This document shows, piece by piece, positions 1-8,702 of a DNA stretch of 24,540 bases. The notes beneath the pieces were generated by a model. The model was not told where the DNA came from, searched no databases, and worked only from the letters and a program-made list of their open reading frames with translations. The position numbers were made by a program, and so were the translations under genes. The stretch comes from Phycisphaerae bacterium. GTDB taxonomy: Bacteria > Planctomycetota > Phycisphaerae > UBA1845 > Fen-1342. The stretch spans positions 1 through 24,540 of the forward strand of contig JALHOX010000005.1 of NCBI GenBank assembly GCA_022842805.1, written 5' to 3'. Position 1 is the first letter of the stretch, and each line of letters begins with the position of its first letter.

Positions 1-2845
1 CATCCCCGGCGCCGATCATCAGATAGCCCACGCCAAAGGCGGTCAGATTGTGGAAAAAGTGGCTGCCTTGAGAGAGTTCCGGGCAAAAGTCGCCCAAAGA
101 CGTCTCGACGATCAGCCGCGCCGCCGAAATCTGGCTCCACTTCACCGGCACACCCAGCCAGCGGTTCGACGTGCCCCAGCGCCCCGGACCGATCAGAAGG
201 TAGGGCCGCTTTTCCCGCGAGAGAACATCGTTGATCTCGCCCACGCTCGACGCAATGTCCACCGTCGTGGTCGTGTTAAACGTCTCCGGCTTCACATACA
301 CCACGTCGGTGATGCCGCGGAAAATGCCGTTGCCCATGGCGTGCTTCGAGAAGCAGAGCAGGTCGCCCTTGTCGAAATCGCCCAGATCGACCGTCGCCGC
401 CGTCATGTCGCGCACGCACGGCCGCACCTGCAAAACCGCGAACTGCTTCGGATTGCTTTCCAGATTGACCGCGAATTCCAGTTCCACCGGCGCATTCATG
501 CCGGTCCGCGCCACGTCCAGCACCCGCCGCAGAATCTTCGCCAGCGGAAACACTTCGTTCTTCAACACATGCGCAAATGTCACCGCTCGCACGCCGGCGC
601 GGTAAATGCCGTCATACAGCGCGCGATCCTCCGGCGACCACACCGACCCCACCGGCGCCAGCGTCCCGTGCTGCTCGGCCACATCGAGCCCCAGCGGCGT
701 CAGCGGAAAGCCCTTCACGCTCGACTCCCCGCGCTCCAGATCGATCGCGAAAAACTCGCGCTGCGAGCTCCCCAGAAACTGCTGCGTCTCGCTCAACTCC
801 GGAATGACGTTGGGATACGCCGGACAAAAGCGCAGCGCCCGCCCGCCGTCCACCACCTGATGCCCCAGACCCAGCGACACATACGCGATGCCGTCTTCCG
901 GCCGCATGTGGCCGAAGGGGTAATAGTTGTAAGACAGTGCCACGCCCGCGAACGAAGGATAAAAGTACGGATGGTGCCGCGTGCCGACCACCGGCTGCAG
1001 GATCACGCCCATCTTCTCTTCTTCGATGCGGTGCGGCGTGGTCGAAAGCGCCTGCCGGGCGCTGTGAAAATACGTCGAGGCGTAAACCAGCTTGATCGCA
1101 GTGATCAGCGTGTCGAGTCGCTCCGCGGCGCCGCGCTGATTATTGGGGATCATGTGCGTCGAGTAGACGCCCGCGAACGGATGATGCTGCGAATCTTCCA
1201 GCAGGCTCGACGAGCGCACGGCGATCGGCGTGCGCACGATGTCGAGATAGGCCTTCAGATCCTCGACCGCCCGCTCGGGAAACTTCGCCGTCTCAAACGC
1301 CCAGCGGATCCAGTCGTCGTTGTCGGTTTTAAGCGCCAGACCCCGCAGGTAGTTTTCGTCGAGAAACTGATCAAACACCTCCGTGCCGATCACGACCGTG
1401 CGCGGAATGACGATGCGCACATTCTCGAATTCCTCTTCGAGCTGCTCGAGCGCGATCTGCGTATCAAAAAACGCCAGACCGCGGGCCTTTCCGCCCAGCG
1501 ATCCGCCGCCCAGCCGCGCAAAGCGACAGCCGCTGTCGAAGCGCTGCCGCGAAAATTCCTCGACCACGCCCCGCCGGCTCTGCTGCAGCGCCTCTTCGAT
1601 CGCGTCCACCAGATAACGCCGAAGTCGCTCAAGGTCGTCGGTGAATTCGCTCACCTTGCGCGGCCGCAGCATGCGGGCGATGCCGAACTCGGTGCGGGCC
1701 AGCAGCCAGTTGGAAAAGTGATTGCGCCGCGCGTGATACTCGACTGATTCGATCGGCACCTCGGACAGCAGCCGCGCCATGTCGCGCAGGTCCGAGGCCC
1801 GCGCCAGCTCCGGTCCGTCGGGCATCCGAAACACAAAGTCGCCGAAGCCGCAATTCTCCACCATGAACTTGCGCACGTCTTCCAGCAGCGTCAGCGAATG
1901 CTTGTGCAAAAAGTTCGCGCCCACCATCTCGGCCATGCGGCGATTCTCAAGCTCGCTCGATTGCAGCAGGCAGGGGGTGTCCGGATTGTGCCGCTTCACC
2001 TCGCGGATCAACTCGATGCCCGCCTGCGGATCGAGCCGACCGTGATGAGGAAACTCAATGTCGCTGATCACGCTCACGACGTACGGTCGATAGCGGTTGA
2101 AGAGCTCCAGCCCGTTCTCAAACGTCTCCGCCGTCAGGATCTTCGTGCGCGCTCGCAACCGCATCAGCTTCTGAATGCGGTTCAACCCCTCGCGCATCAC
2201 CGCCCGCGTTTGAATGACTAGTTGCGTATAGATGATGGGCAGCAGCGACGATCGGAACCGGACCGAATCCTCGACCACGATGATCACGCCCACATCGCCG
2301 ACGCGCGTGTCGTGCTCCGCGTTCCATTCGTCCTCAACGTTTTTGATGATCGCCAGAAACAGCCGCGTGTCGCCGTGCCAGATGTAGATGTCCTCGACAT
2401 CCTTGAGCTGGTGCCGCGTCTCGGCGATCCGTGCCAGGTCCCATTCGCCGCTGACCAGCAGAATCACGCGCACATCCGGGCACATCTCGCGCACCGTCCG
2501 CGAGAAGCTCGCGACGTCCATGTCGCCCAGGCGCAGCATCGTGATCACGATGTCAAACTTGCGCATCGCCAGCATCTGCAGCGCCTCGAACCCGGTCGAG
2601 ACCCGCGTCAGATTCGGCGCGTTCGTCAGCCCCAGGTCGGCGTACTCCGAGTAGATCATCTCGGACAGCAGTCCGTCTTCCTCGATGATGTACGAGTCAT
2701 AACGGCTGGAGACCAGCAGGATCTCCGAGACGCGCCGCGGCATTAGCAGCGGCAGCCGACCATGACGCGAGTCGGTCGCGTTGCTCAGGCCCCCTCCCTC
2801 GACGTGCGATTTGGCGTTCCCGGCCGGCTCGATAGTGGATGCCAT
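1..2845 (-). CDS. Receiver-domain protein with PEP/pyruvate-binding (PPDK N-terminal) domain, 3' end cut by window edge
   Basis: The minus frame stays open from ATG 2845 to the window edge (948 codons, no stop). Residues about 40-160 look like a degenerate receiver domain. Residues about 185-320 look like a full one, with acidic pair E192/D193, phospho-acceptor candidate D262 in SDIEF, S296/S297 and K315. Residues about 445-750 match the ATP-grasp-like PEP/pyruvate-binding domain of pyruvate phosphate dikinase: SLGGKARGLAFF with K453, then AVRSSSLLED with R544. The last visible residues (SHFFHNLTAFGVGYL) are typical of the C-terminal part of this family, so little is probably missing. No phosphohistidine swivel or PEP-utilising barrel is visible. 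Activity is therefore uncertain; a regulated ATP- or PEP-dependent phosphotransfer role is inferred. ATG 2845 was chosen because it gives a short leader before the first receiver. GGAAAGG lies about 14 nt upstream, which is rather far. Confidence 0.88.
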   Translation of the reverse strand, partial: MASTIEPAGNAKSHVEGGGLSNATDSRHGRLPLLMPRRVSEILLVSSRYDSYIIEEDGLLSEMIYSEYADLGLTNAPNLTRVSTGFEALQMLAMRKFDIVITMLRLGDMDVASFSRTVREMCPDVRVILLVSGEWDLARIAETRHQLKDVEDIYIWHGDTRLFLAIIKNVEDEWNAEHDTRVGDVGVIIVVEDSVRFRSSLLPIIYTQLVIQTRAVMREGLNRIQKLMRLRARTKILTAETFENGLELFNRYRPYVVSVISDIEFPHHGRLDPQAGIELIREVKRHNPDTPCLLQSSELENRRMAEMVGANFLHKHSLTLLEDVRKFMVENCGFGDFVFRMPDGPELARASDLRDMARLLSEVPIESVEYHARRNHFSNWLLARTEFGIARMLRPRKVSEFTDDLERLRRYLVDAIEEALQQSRRGVVEEFSRQRFDSGCRFARLGGGSLGGKARGLAFFDTQIALEQLEEEFENVRIVIPRTVVIGTEVFDQFLDENYLRGLALKTDNDDWIRWAFETAKFPERAVEDLKAYLDIVRTPIAVRSSSLLEDSQHHPFAGVYSTHMIPNNQRGAAERLDTLITAIKLVYASTYFHSARQALSTTPHRIEEEKMGVILQPVVGTRHHPYFYPSFAGVALSYNYYPFGHMRPEDGIAYVSLGLGHQVVDGGRALRFCPAYPNVIPELSETQQFLGSSQREFFAIDLERGESSVKGFPLTPLGLDVAEQHGTLAPVGSVWSPEDRALYDGIYRAGVRAVTFAHVLKNEVFPLAKILRRVLDVARTGMNAPVELEFAVNLESNPKQFAVLQVRPCVRDMTAATVDLGDFDKGDLLCFSKHAMGNGIFRGITDVVYVKPETFNTTTTVDIASSVGEINDVLSREKRPYLLIGPGRWGTSNRWLGVPVKWSQISAARLIVETSLGDFCPELSQGSHFFHNLTAFGVGYLMIGAGD

Positions 2846-3251
2846 GCGGTCGTGCGGAACCTTTCCGAAAAAAGATTGCCGACGAACGCCGGGCGGGCGG
2901 GCGCTTCGAGCGGCTGCAACTTCTCCTGACCCTGCGACGAGTATATCTGGCCACCGCCGCCCGCAAGCGCGGGCCTGCGATTCCGCCGCCGCGAAGCGCA
3001 GGACCGGCCCGCGTGGCTTCCGACCGGCCGCCCCCCGGCGAAGCCGCCGTTCGTACGACGCCCGCGGAAGTGAGAAGCGGATCGGCCAGACACAATATGT
3101 TGCGCCCCGTTGCGCCTCACCCGCTGGCGGATCGATGCCGATGATCCTCCATATTGCACCCCACCCCGATTCCGACCACGATGCTCGCCCCCGTCGGCGG
3201 CCATCGCCGATGAAATGTTTTTCCGCGTCGCGCTCTAACCTCGGACGGACT
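2846..3251. other. 406-bp divergent intergenic region
   Basis: It separates the divergent receiver/PEP-binding gene and the cytochrome gene. Open frames crossing it on both strands have no recognisable protein character. Apart from the possible minus-strand promoter at 2940-2966 and a short direct repeat of GTTGCGCC near 3100-3120, I see nothing identifiable. No convincing promoter for the cytochrome gene was found. Confidence 0.5.
2940..2966 (-). promoter_or_regulatory. Possible sigma70-type promoter for the receiver/PEP-binding gene
   Basis: Read on the minus strand, TTGCGG and TATACT are separated by 15 nt. This would give a leader of roughly 90 nt before ATG 2845. The -10 box is good; the -35 box is weak and the spacing short. 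Confidence 0.35.
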
Positions 3252-6002
3252 ATGTCCACCGCCGCCGCCCCCAGCCAGAGCTTCACCGAGGCCGAGCCGG
3301 ACCGCCGTCGGCGTCGCTCGCAACGGGCCGTCGGCGGGGCGTTGCGCGGGGTGTTCGCCATCCTCGCCGGCGCCTTCGTCCTCCTCGCCGCCAACTCCCT
3401 CTTTCTCGCCGGCGTCTCCGCTGCCGAGCAGGTTCAGGGTCGCGCTCAGCAAAGCTATTTTTCCCTGCTCATGCTCCTCGCCCACATCGGCGGCGGGCTG
3501 CTGCTCCTGCCCCTGGCGATCTACTTCATCGTGCAACACGCCCGCCGTGGCTGGATTCATCGCAATCGCAACGCCGCTCGCATCGGCATCGCACAGTCCG
3601 TCGTCGCCGCCATCCTCGCCCTCGCCGGCGTGGCGCTGACGCGTATCGAATGGAGCGGCGCCCGGCTCGGCCTCAGCGAGGGCGAGCTGCGCGACGCCGT
3701 GCTTTGGACCCACCGCCTCGCCGGCCCGTTGCTCTTTGGTCTCTACCTCGCCCATCGTCAGTTTGGCCGCGGACTTCGCTTGTCCTCGAGCGTCATCTGG
3801 TTCACCGCGTTTCTCATGCTCATGGGCGTCTTCACGCTGCTCCATCAACTCGACCCCCGTCGCTGGAACGAGCGCTTTCCCATCCGCGTGCAGGCCTATT
3901 TCACCAACGCCGAAACCCTCAGCGGCGCGTTCATCCCCGCCGCCGCCCTGCGCAACGACGAGTCCTGCGCCGCGTGTCACGCCGCAGCCCACCGCGAGTG
4001 GGCCGGCTCCGCCCACCGCCGCAGCGGATTGGCCAACCCGCGCTACGCCGCCGCCCTCGCAACCCTCCGCGCCGCCGCGAATTCGGCCGATGCCACCGCT
4101 GAAGTGCGCCGTTGCGCCGCCTGCCACGAGCCGGTCGCCCTCTTCAGCGGCAGTTTCGAATCGGAGCTCGATAACGGTGCAACGCGCGAAGATCGCCCCC
4201 AAAAGCAGCCGCCGCCGACCGGCGTCGGCTGCATCAGTTGCCACGGCGTCACGTCGCTGGGCAGCGCCATCGGCGACGGCCGCTACGTCATCGACGAACC
4301 CGCCCGCTACCCCTTCAGCTTTTCGTCGATTCCCCTCCTGCGCTGGCTCAATCACCAGGCCATCATCACCAAGCCGCGCCTCCATCGCGAGTCGATGATG
4401 CAGCCGCTGCACCAGACCGCGGAGTTTTGCGCCGCCTGCCACCGACAGACCTTGCCCGTCGGCCGCGGCGCCGAAGAATTGCTGCGCTCCAAGAACCACT
4501 TCGACACCTATCGCGACGGCCCCTTCAGCGGTCGCAACGTCAGCCTGACCGAAGACGACCACGCTGCTGCGAAAAACTGCGCCACCTGCCACATGCCCGC
4601 GCTCGCCGCCCCGTCAACATCGCCTCACCGCTCGCACGCCTTCGACCAGCGCGTCACCCCGGCCGCGCCCGTCGCCCAGCCGCCCGCCGATGCGCTCGCG
4701 GCTTTCGACCGATCCGTAACGATCGACCTGTTCGCCCTGCGCACCGACGGCGATCTCGACGGCGAGCTGCTCGCTCCGCTCGCCGACGGCGCCATCACCG
4801 TGCGGCCCGGCGCGACCTATCTGCTGGAGCTGGTGCTCAAAAACCACCGCGTCGGCCACGTCTTTCCCGGAGGCGCACCGACCGACCGCGAGACCTGGAT
4901 CGAGCTGCGCGTCGCCTCCGCCGAGACGCCCATCGCGTCCAGCGGTGAGCTGAATCCTGACGACGGTCGCGTCGACCCCGAGGCGCATTTCGTCGGCGCC
5001 TGGCTCGTCGACGCCGCCGGACAGCGCATCACCACCGGCCACGCCGAATCCGCCGTCGCCACGCTCTTCGATCATCAACTCGCCCCGGGTGGCGCGGATC
5101 TGGTGCGCTACCGACTCGAAATCCCCGCCGGCGTCTCCGACAAGCTGATGCTCACCGCGCGCCTGCTCGATCGCCGCGGCCGCGAAGAGCCGCGTGTCGT
5201 CGCCAACACCAAGGTGCAGCTCCCCCTCGTCGAAAAACCGGCCAAGCCCGCGGCCGCCGCCGCCACCTTCGACGCGGTCGGCGCCGCCCGCTGGAACGAC
5301 TATGGCCTGGCGCTCTTCGATGAAGCGACTCGTCGCAACGACGAAAGAGAGCGCCTGCGGGCCGACGATGCGCTCACCCGCGCGGTGGAGCTGGGCAGCG
5401 CCGAAGCGCTGCTGACTCTCGCCCGCATCGCCATCGCCAACAAGCGCCAGAACAATGCCTTGAACGATGCCTTGGACTTCGTACTCAAAGCCCGCGGTGC
5501 GTCCAATCCGCCCGCGGCCTGGCGTCTGCACGCCCTCTCAGGCGAAATTCACGCCGCCGACGAGAACTACAACGCAGCAATTACCGACTTCCGCGCCGCC
5601 CGCGCCACCGATTCCAAGCTCTCGCACGAGATCGGCTTGCAGGCCCGCTCCGACGCCGGACTTCTCCGCAGCCTCGGTGCGGCCCAGGCGGGCCGCGCCG
5701 TGCAAATTAAGAACGGATCTTTTGACGTCGAGCGCCTGCAACGCGAAGCGATCGATTCCTACGAACAGGCCCTCCAGATCGAGCCGAATCACGTCGGCGC
5801 GCTCCGAGCGCTGGCCGAGCTGTATAAAGCCATCGACGAACCCGCCAAGGCTCAAGCCGCGATGCGCCGCGAGGCAGAACTCACGCCCAATGAAGACCGC
5901 CGCAATACCGCCCTCGGCCTCGCCCGCGCCCGCGATCCGGTCGCCGCCCGATCCGCCGCCGTCGACATCGCCCCGATCTACCCCTTGCGCCCCGCCAAGT
6001 AG
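3252..6002 (+). CDS. Membrane-anchored multihaem cytochrome c with N-terminal five-helix module and C-terminal TPRs
   Basis: This is a 916-residue protein from ATG 3252; the open frame extends upstream to 2781 but that part has no protein character. An Arg-rich N-terminus precedes five predicted membrane helices (about 30-56, 70-95, 111-131, 150-168, 180-198). Helix 2 carries H78 and H96, and helix 4 carries H154 and H168 (14 apart), as in bis-His b-type cytochromes. An odd helix count puts the rest outside the cytoplasm. Five CXXCH haem c sites start at C239, C288, C327, C393 and C443. The first is followed by H-x-x-W-x-x-S-x-H, as in cytochrome c554-like proteins. A beta-rich stretch (about 480-690) and a C-terminal TPR array (about 700-900, e.g. 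AIDSYEQALQIEPNH) follow. A role in electron transfer from or to the quinone pool is inferred; no substrate is evident. It converges on the CPBP gene, with a 12-bp gap. Confidence 0.88.
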   Translation: MSTAAAPSQSFTEAEPDRRRRRSQRAVGGALRGVFAILAGAFVLLAANSLFLAGVSAAEQVQGRAQQSYFSLLMLLAHIGGGLLLLPLAIYFIVQHARRGWIHRNRNAARIGIAQSVVAAILALAGVALTRIEWSGARLGLSEGELRDAVLWTHRLAGPLLFGLYLAHRQFGRGLRLSSSVIWFTAFLMLMGVFTLLHQLDPRRWNERFPIRVQAYFTNAETLSGAFIPAAALRNDESCAACHAAAHREWAGSAHRRSGLANPRYAAALATLRAAANSADATAEVRRCAACHEPVALFSGSFESELDNGATREDRPQKQPPPTGVGCISCHGVTSLGSAIGDGRYVIDEPARYPFSFSSIPLLRWLNHQAIITKPRLHRESMMQPLHQTAEFCAACHRQTLPVGRGAEELLRSKNHFDTYRDGPFSGRNVSLTEDDHAAAKNCATCHMPALAAPSTSPHRSHAFDQRVTPAAPVAQPPADALAAFDRSVTIDLFALRTDGDLDGELLAPLADGAITVRPGATYLLELVLKNHRVGHVFPGGAPTDRETWIELRVASAETPIASSGELNPDDGRVDPEAHFVGAWLVDAAGQRITTGHAESAVATLFDHQLAPGGADLVRYRLEIPAGVSDKLMLTARLLDRRGREEPRVVANTKVQLPLVEKPAKPAAAAATFDAVGAARWNDYGLALFDEATRRNDERERLRADDALTRAVELGSAEALLTLARIAIANKRQNNALNDALDFVLKARGASNPPAAWRLHALSGEIHAADENYNAAITDFRAARATDSKLSHEIGLQARSDAGLLRSLGAAQAGRAVQIKNGSFDVERLQREAIDSYEQALQIEPNHVGALRALAELYKAIDEPAKAQAAMRREAELTPNEDRRNTALGLARARDPVAARSAAVDIAPIYPLRPAK

Positions 6003-6014
6003 CGCCGTCCGGTG

Positions 6015-6935
6015 CTACACAACGTCCGGCGGCAACTCCGACGGCGCCGGTTGTGAGTCGGGCGAATTCAGCGACTCCAACTCCATCTGATCCGCGAGAA
6101 ACGGCACGATCATCAACTGCACGAAATTAAAAAGGGCGTGCGCGCCGATCACCGTCGGCAAGCTGCGACTGAGCACAAACACGACCCCAAACAGCATCCC
6201 CAGCCCGCCCGTCTGGATCATCGCAAGCCACCCCTGTCCCGGCACATGCGCCAGACCAAACAGCAGCGACGAGCAGAGGATCGCACCAAACCACCCCAGC
6301 CCCGCGCGCCGCAGAAAGGGAATCAGCAGCGCCCGAAACAGCACCTCTTCGTGCGTCGCCACAAAAAGCATCAGCAGCGCACTCTGCCACCACACCGGTG
6401 TCTGAATCTCCTCCATGAACTCAAGCCGCTTCTGCGCCTGGTCCATCATCTCCTGTTCGGTGCCCAGGAACGGCAGCAGCAGCACCCCGCTGCCGATCAT
6501 CACGAAGTAGCACAGCAAAAACGTCGGCGCAATCAGCGCGATCTGCAAGCCCAGCCGCCGCCCCGTCACCCCGAACTCCTCCACGCGAATCTTCCAGCGC
6601 CGCGCCAGACCAAACAGCAGTAGCAGCGCGCTGAATGATCCCACCGCCTTGTCCGCGATTCCCACCGTCGCCATCGATCCGACCGGTGCGCCGTGTTCGT
6701 CGAACGGCAGAACGCCCGCCGCCGCCAGCAAAATGGTCACCAAAAAGGGCGAGGCCAACAGAGTCACAATCAGGAGCAGAACCGTCAAAATCGCCCCGGA
6801 TCGCGCCCGACCGTGCGAGATCCCCAGCAGATGCATCGGCCGATAGAGCGCCGCCCGCAGCGCGCGGGCCCACGGAATCGACCGCGGGTCGATCGCGATC
6901 GGCGGGGGCGGTACGGGGGGGAGAGGCGAATCCAC
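6015..6935 (-). CDS. CPBP-family (CAAX/ABI) intramembrane metalloprotease
   Basis: This 306-residue polytopic membrane protein has the three CPBP (Abi, formerly CAAX protease) motifs. They are EExxxR in HEEVLFR (E196, E197, R201), FxxxH in FGLAH (H230) and HxxxN in HALFN (H266, N270). Two glutamates and two histidines form the metal-dependent active site in this family, whose members cleave within or next to membranes (the Rce1 relatives). About seven or eight hydrophobic segments are visible between residues 46 and 282, and the C-terminus is a short Ser/Pro-rich tail. The start is GTG 6935, with GGAAG about 4 nt upstream. The gene is divergent from the unknown 570-residue gene across 54 bp, where I see no strong promoter. 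The substrate is unknown. Confidence 0.92.
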   Translation of the reverse strand: MDSPLPPVPPPPIAIDPRSIPWARALRAALYRPMHLLGISHGRARSGAILTVLLLIVTLLASPFLVTILLAAAGVLPFDEHGAPVGSMATVGIADKAVGSFSALLLLFGLARRWKIRVEEFGVTGRRLGLQIALIAPTFLLCYFVMIGSGVLLLPFLGTEQEMMDQAQKRLEFMEEIQTPVWWQSALLMLFVATHEEVLFRALLIPFLRRAGLGWFGAILCSSLLFGLAHVPGQGWLAMIQTGGLGMLFGVVFVLSRSLPTVIGAHALFNFVQLMIVPFLADQMELESLNSPDSQPAPSELPPDVV

Positions 6936-6989
6936 GCGGCTTCCGATACGTTGTCGGCCAATCAGGCAACCAGAGGTTCATCCTAGACG

Positions 6990-8702
6990 ATGTCGCGAAC
7001 AAACTCCGAGCCGGTGGTCGCCGCCGGCGCCTTTCATCATTGGCAGCAACCCGGCCGTCCCCTCCGCTGGAAGCGCCGCGGATCAAGCTGGCACACCGGC
7101 CCGCTCTCCTGTCCGCCAGAGCAGTGGTACGTCGCGCACTTTCGCAGCCCGACCGCTGCGCCGCCCCCCATGCTGACGGTGCGGCTCTTCCGCGGCACAC
7201 GCGCCATCGGCCAAATCTGCCCCGCGCCCATCGCCGTTCGCCCCGAGGACCCGCGCCACTGGCTGGCCTGGTTTCAGGCCCCGCGCAATTGCAAGCACTT
7301 CTCGCTCGAGCTGCACCACGCCGCCGCCGACCTGCCGATCGTCGCGCCCGAAATCCGCGCCGTCGGCGAACGCGATGCCAAATGTCACCCGGCCGCCAAC
7401 ACGCCGCGCTGGACCGCGCATCGCCCCGCCCTCGCCATCAACACGGTCTGGCTGCCGCCCGAGCTCGAGTCGCTCGCCGGCCTCGCCCCTGAGCTGCGCT
7501 TCCGCACCATCGATCCCTCCCTCAGCTTCGCCAAGCTCGACCACGCGATCCGCGGCGCCGCCGTCGTCCTCAATGCCGCGACGGTCGCCCGCCTGCAACT
7601 TCGTTTCGCGTCACTCTCGCGCCTCGCCTCGCATGCCCAGGTCCTGGTCGACCTCGAAGGCTTCCTCTCCGTGCTCACGCGCGAAGGCTTTGCCGGCCTC
7701 ACCCTCGGCGACTGTCGCTGCGGACACAGCCTCACCACCGCCCGCGTCGCCTACGCCGACCATCCCACCCGCGGCTTCGCCCTGATGGACACCTTCCCCT
7801 ACGGCGAAATCGACGACCTGCACGGCTTCGTGCAGCGCGCCATCGTCGGCAAGCCCGCCTGGAAGCGCTTCGCCGACGCCACCGCCTGTGCCACACTGCT
7901 CGAAAGCCAGACGCACTCCAGCGCCCGCTCCGGACATGTGCTCTGCGCAGCGCAGCCGGTCGAGCGCGGCGAGCTGATCTGCACCGATCTGCCACAGCTC
8001 ACGGCGCTGCCGCGCCACAGACAGATCGCCCCGCGCCTCGCGCGACACGCCCTGCGCACGCTACTCGGCCTGCCAGTGCCCGATCATTATCAATACTGGA
8101 ATCGCTGGGACGAAGCGCCCGTCGTCGTCCGCGACATCGCCGACGTCGGCCGGCGTTATGCGCCTCTGCGCACCGTCCGCTGGAGTGCCGCCGACGACGG
8201 CGCGGCCCTGCTCGGACTCGAGCTTACACCCACCAGCCGCGGCGGCTCGCTTCGTCGCATCGTGCTCGACACCGGGCGCATCGACCAACTCTCGCCGCAC
8301 GACGGCGTGCCTCCCGAGCCGATGATGATCCTCATGAAACATCTCGCCCGCGAATCCCGCGAGGCCGCCAATTGGACCCGCCGCGACCTCCAGGACACCT
8401 CGCTGGTCTGGCGCTTCGAATCCCGCGCCGGCACAAAATACGTCAGCCAGTACGACTCCGCCGCACACCTCGCGCTCGCCGAGGCCGGCGAATTGGTCCT
8501 GCGCATCCGAACGGCCGCCGCGCCCGCCGATGCCCCCGAAGCGCCCACCCATCGACTGCGCGCCGACCCCGGCCTGTTCGGCGACGGCGCGTTCGAAGTC
8601 TTGGACGAGTTGTACGACCTCATCCGCGACGCCCTCCGGCGTGATTCCGTCGTCGACGCCCCTCGATCCGCTCCCGGCGCGCGACTCGTGGCGGCGCGGT
8701 GA
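6990..8702 (+). CDS. Conserved-looking protein of unknown function, translationally coupled to a glycosyltransferase
   Basis: This 570-residue protein has no signal peptide and no membrane helix that I can see. I do not recognise a family. The first ~130 residues have alternating hydrophobic/Trp-containing strands suggestive of a beta-sandwich. The middle (about 200-350) is mixed alpha/beta with a GDCRCGHS segment. The last part (about 440-560) alternates hydrophobic strands with two long acidic helices. G/C-rich third positions match its neighbours. Its stop codon TGA overlaps the GTG start of the glycosyltransferase (GTGA at 8699-8702), so the two are probably made together. Involvement in glycan or polysaccharide metabolism is inferred only from that coupling. 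ATG 6990 is the first start in frame; AGAGG lies about 14 nt upstream. Confidence 0.75.
   Translation: MSRTNSEPVVAAGAFHHWQQPGRPLRWKRRGSSWHTGPLSCPPEQWYVAHFRSPTAAPPPMLTVRLFRGTRAIGQICPAPIAVRPEDPRHWLAWFQAPRNCKHFSLELHHAAADLPIVAPEIRAVGERDAKCHPAANTPRWTAHRPALAINTVWLPPELESLAGLAPELRFRTIDPSLSFAKLDHAIRGAAVVLNAATVARLQLRFASLSRLASHAQVLVDLEGFLSVLTREGFAGLTLGDCRCGHSLTTARVAYADHPTRGFALMDTFPYGEIDDLHGFVQRAIVGKPAWKRFADATACATLLESQTHSSARSGHVLCAAQPVERGELICTDLPQLTALPRHRQIAPRLARHALRTLLGLPVPDHYQYWNRWDEAPVVVRDIADVGRRYAPLRTVRWSAADDGAALLGLELTPTSRGGSLRRIVLDTGRIDQLSPHDGVPPEPMMILMKHLARESREAANWTRRDLQDTSLVWRFESRAGTKYVSQYDSAAHLALAEAGELVLRIRTAAAPADAPEAPTHRLRADPGLFGDGAFEVLDELYDLIRDALRRDSVVDAPRSAPGARLVAAR

Noticed and set aside
50..1747. 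Plus-strand open frame of 565 codons
   Set aside because: Composition is Arg/His/Gln-rich without motifs. The opposite strand encodes a continuous receiver/PEP-binding protein with recognisable motifs.
2781..3251. Extended N-terminus of the cytochrome frame
   Set aside because: The extension is Arg/Pro-rich with no signal or homology-like character. ATG 3252 gives a proper basic, then hydrophobic membrane start.
3117..4592. Minus-strand open frame of 491 codons inside the cytochrome gene
   Set aside because: It is Gly/Ala-rich antisense. The plus frame has five CXXCH sites and membrane helices.
6936..6989. Promoters in the 54-bp divergent gap between the CPBP and unknown genes
   Set aside because: TTGCCT- and TTGTCG-like hexamers occur on either strand but without a matching -10 box at proper spacing.
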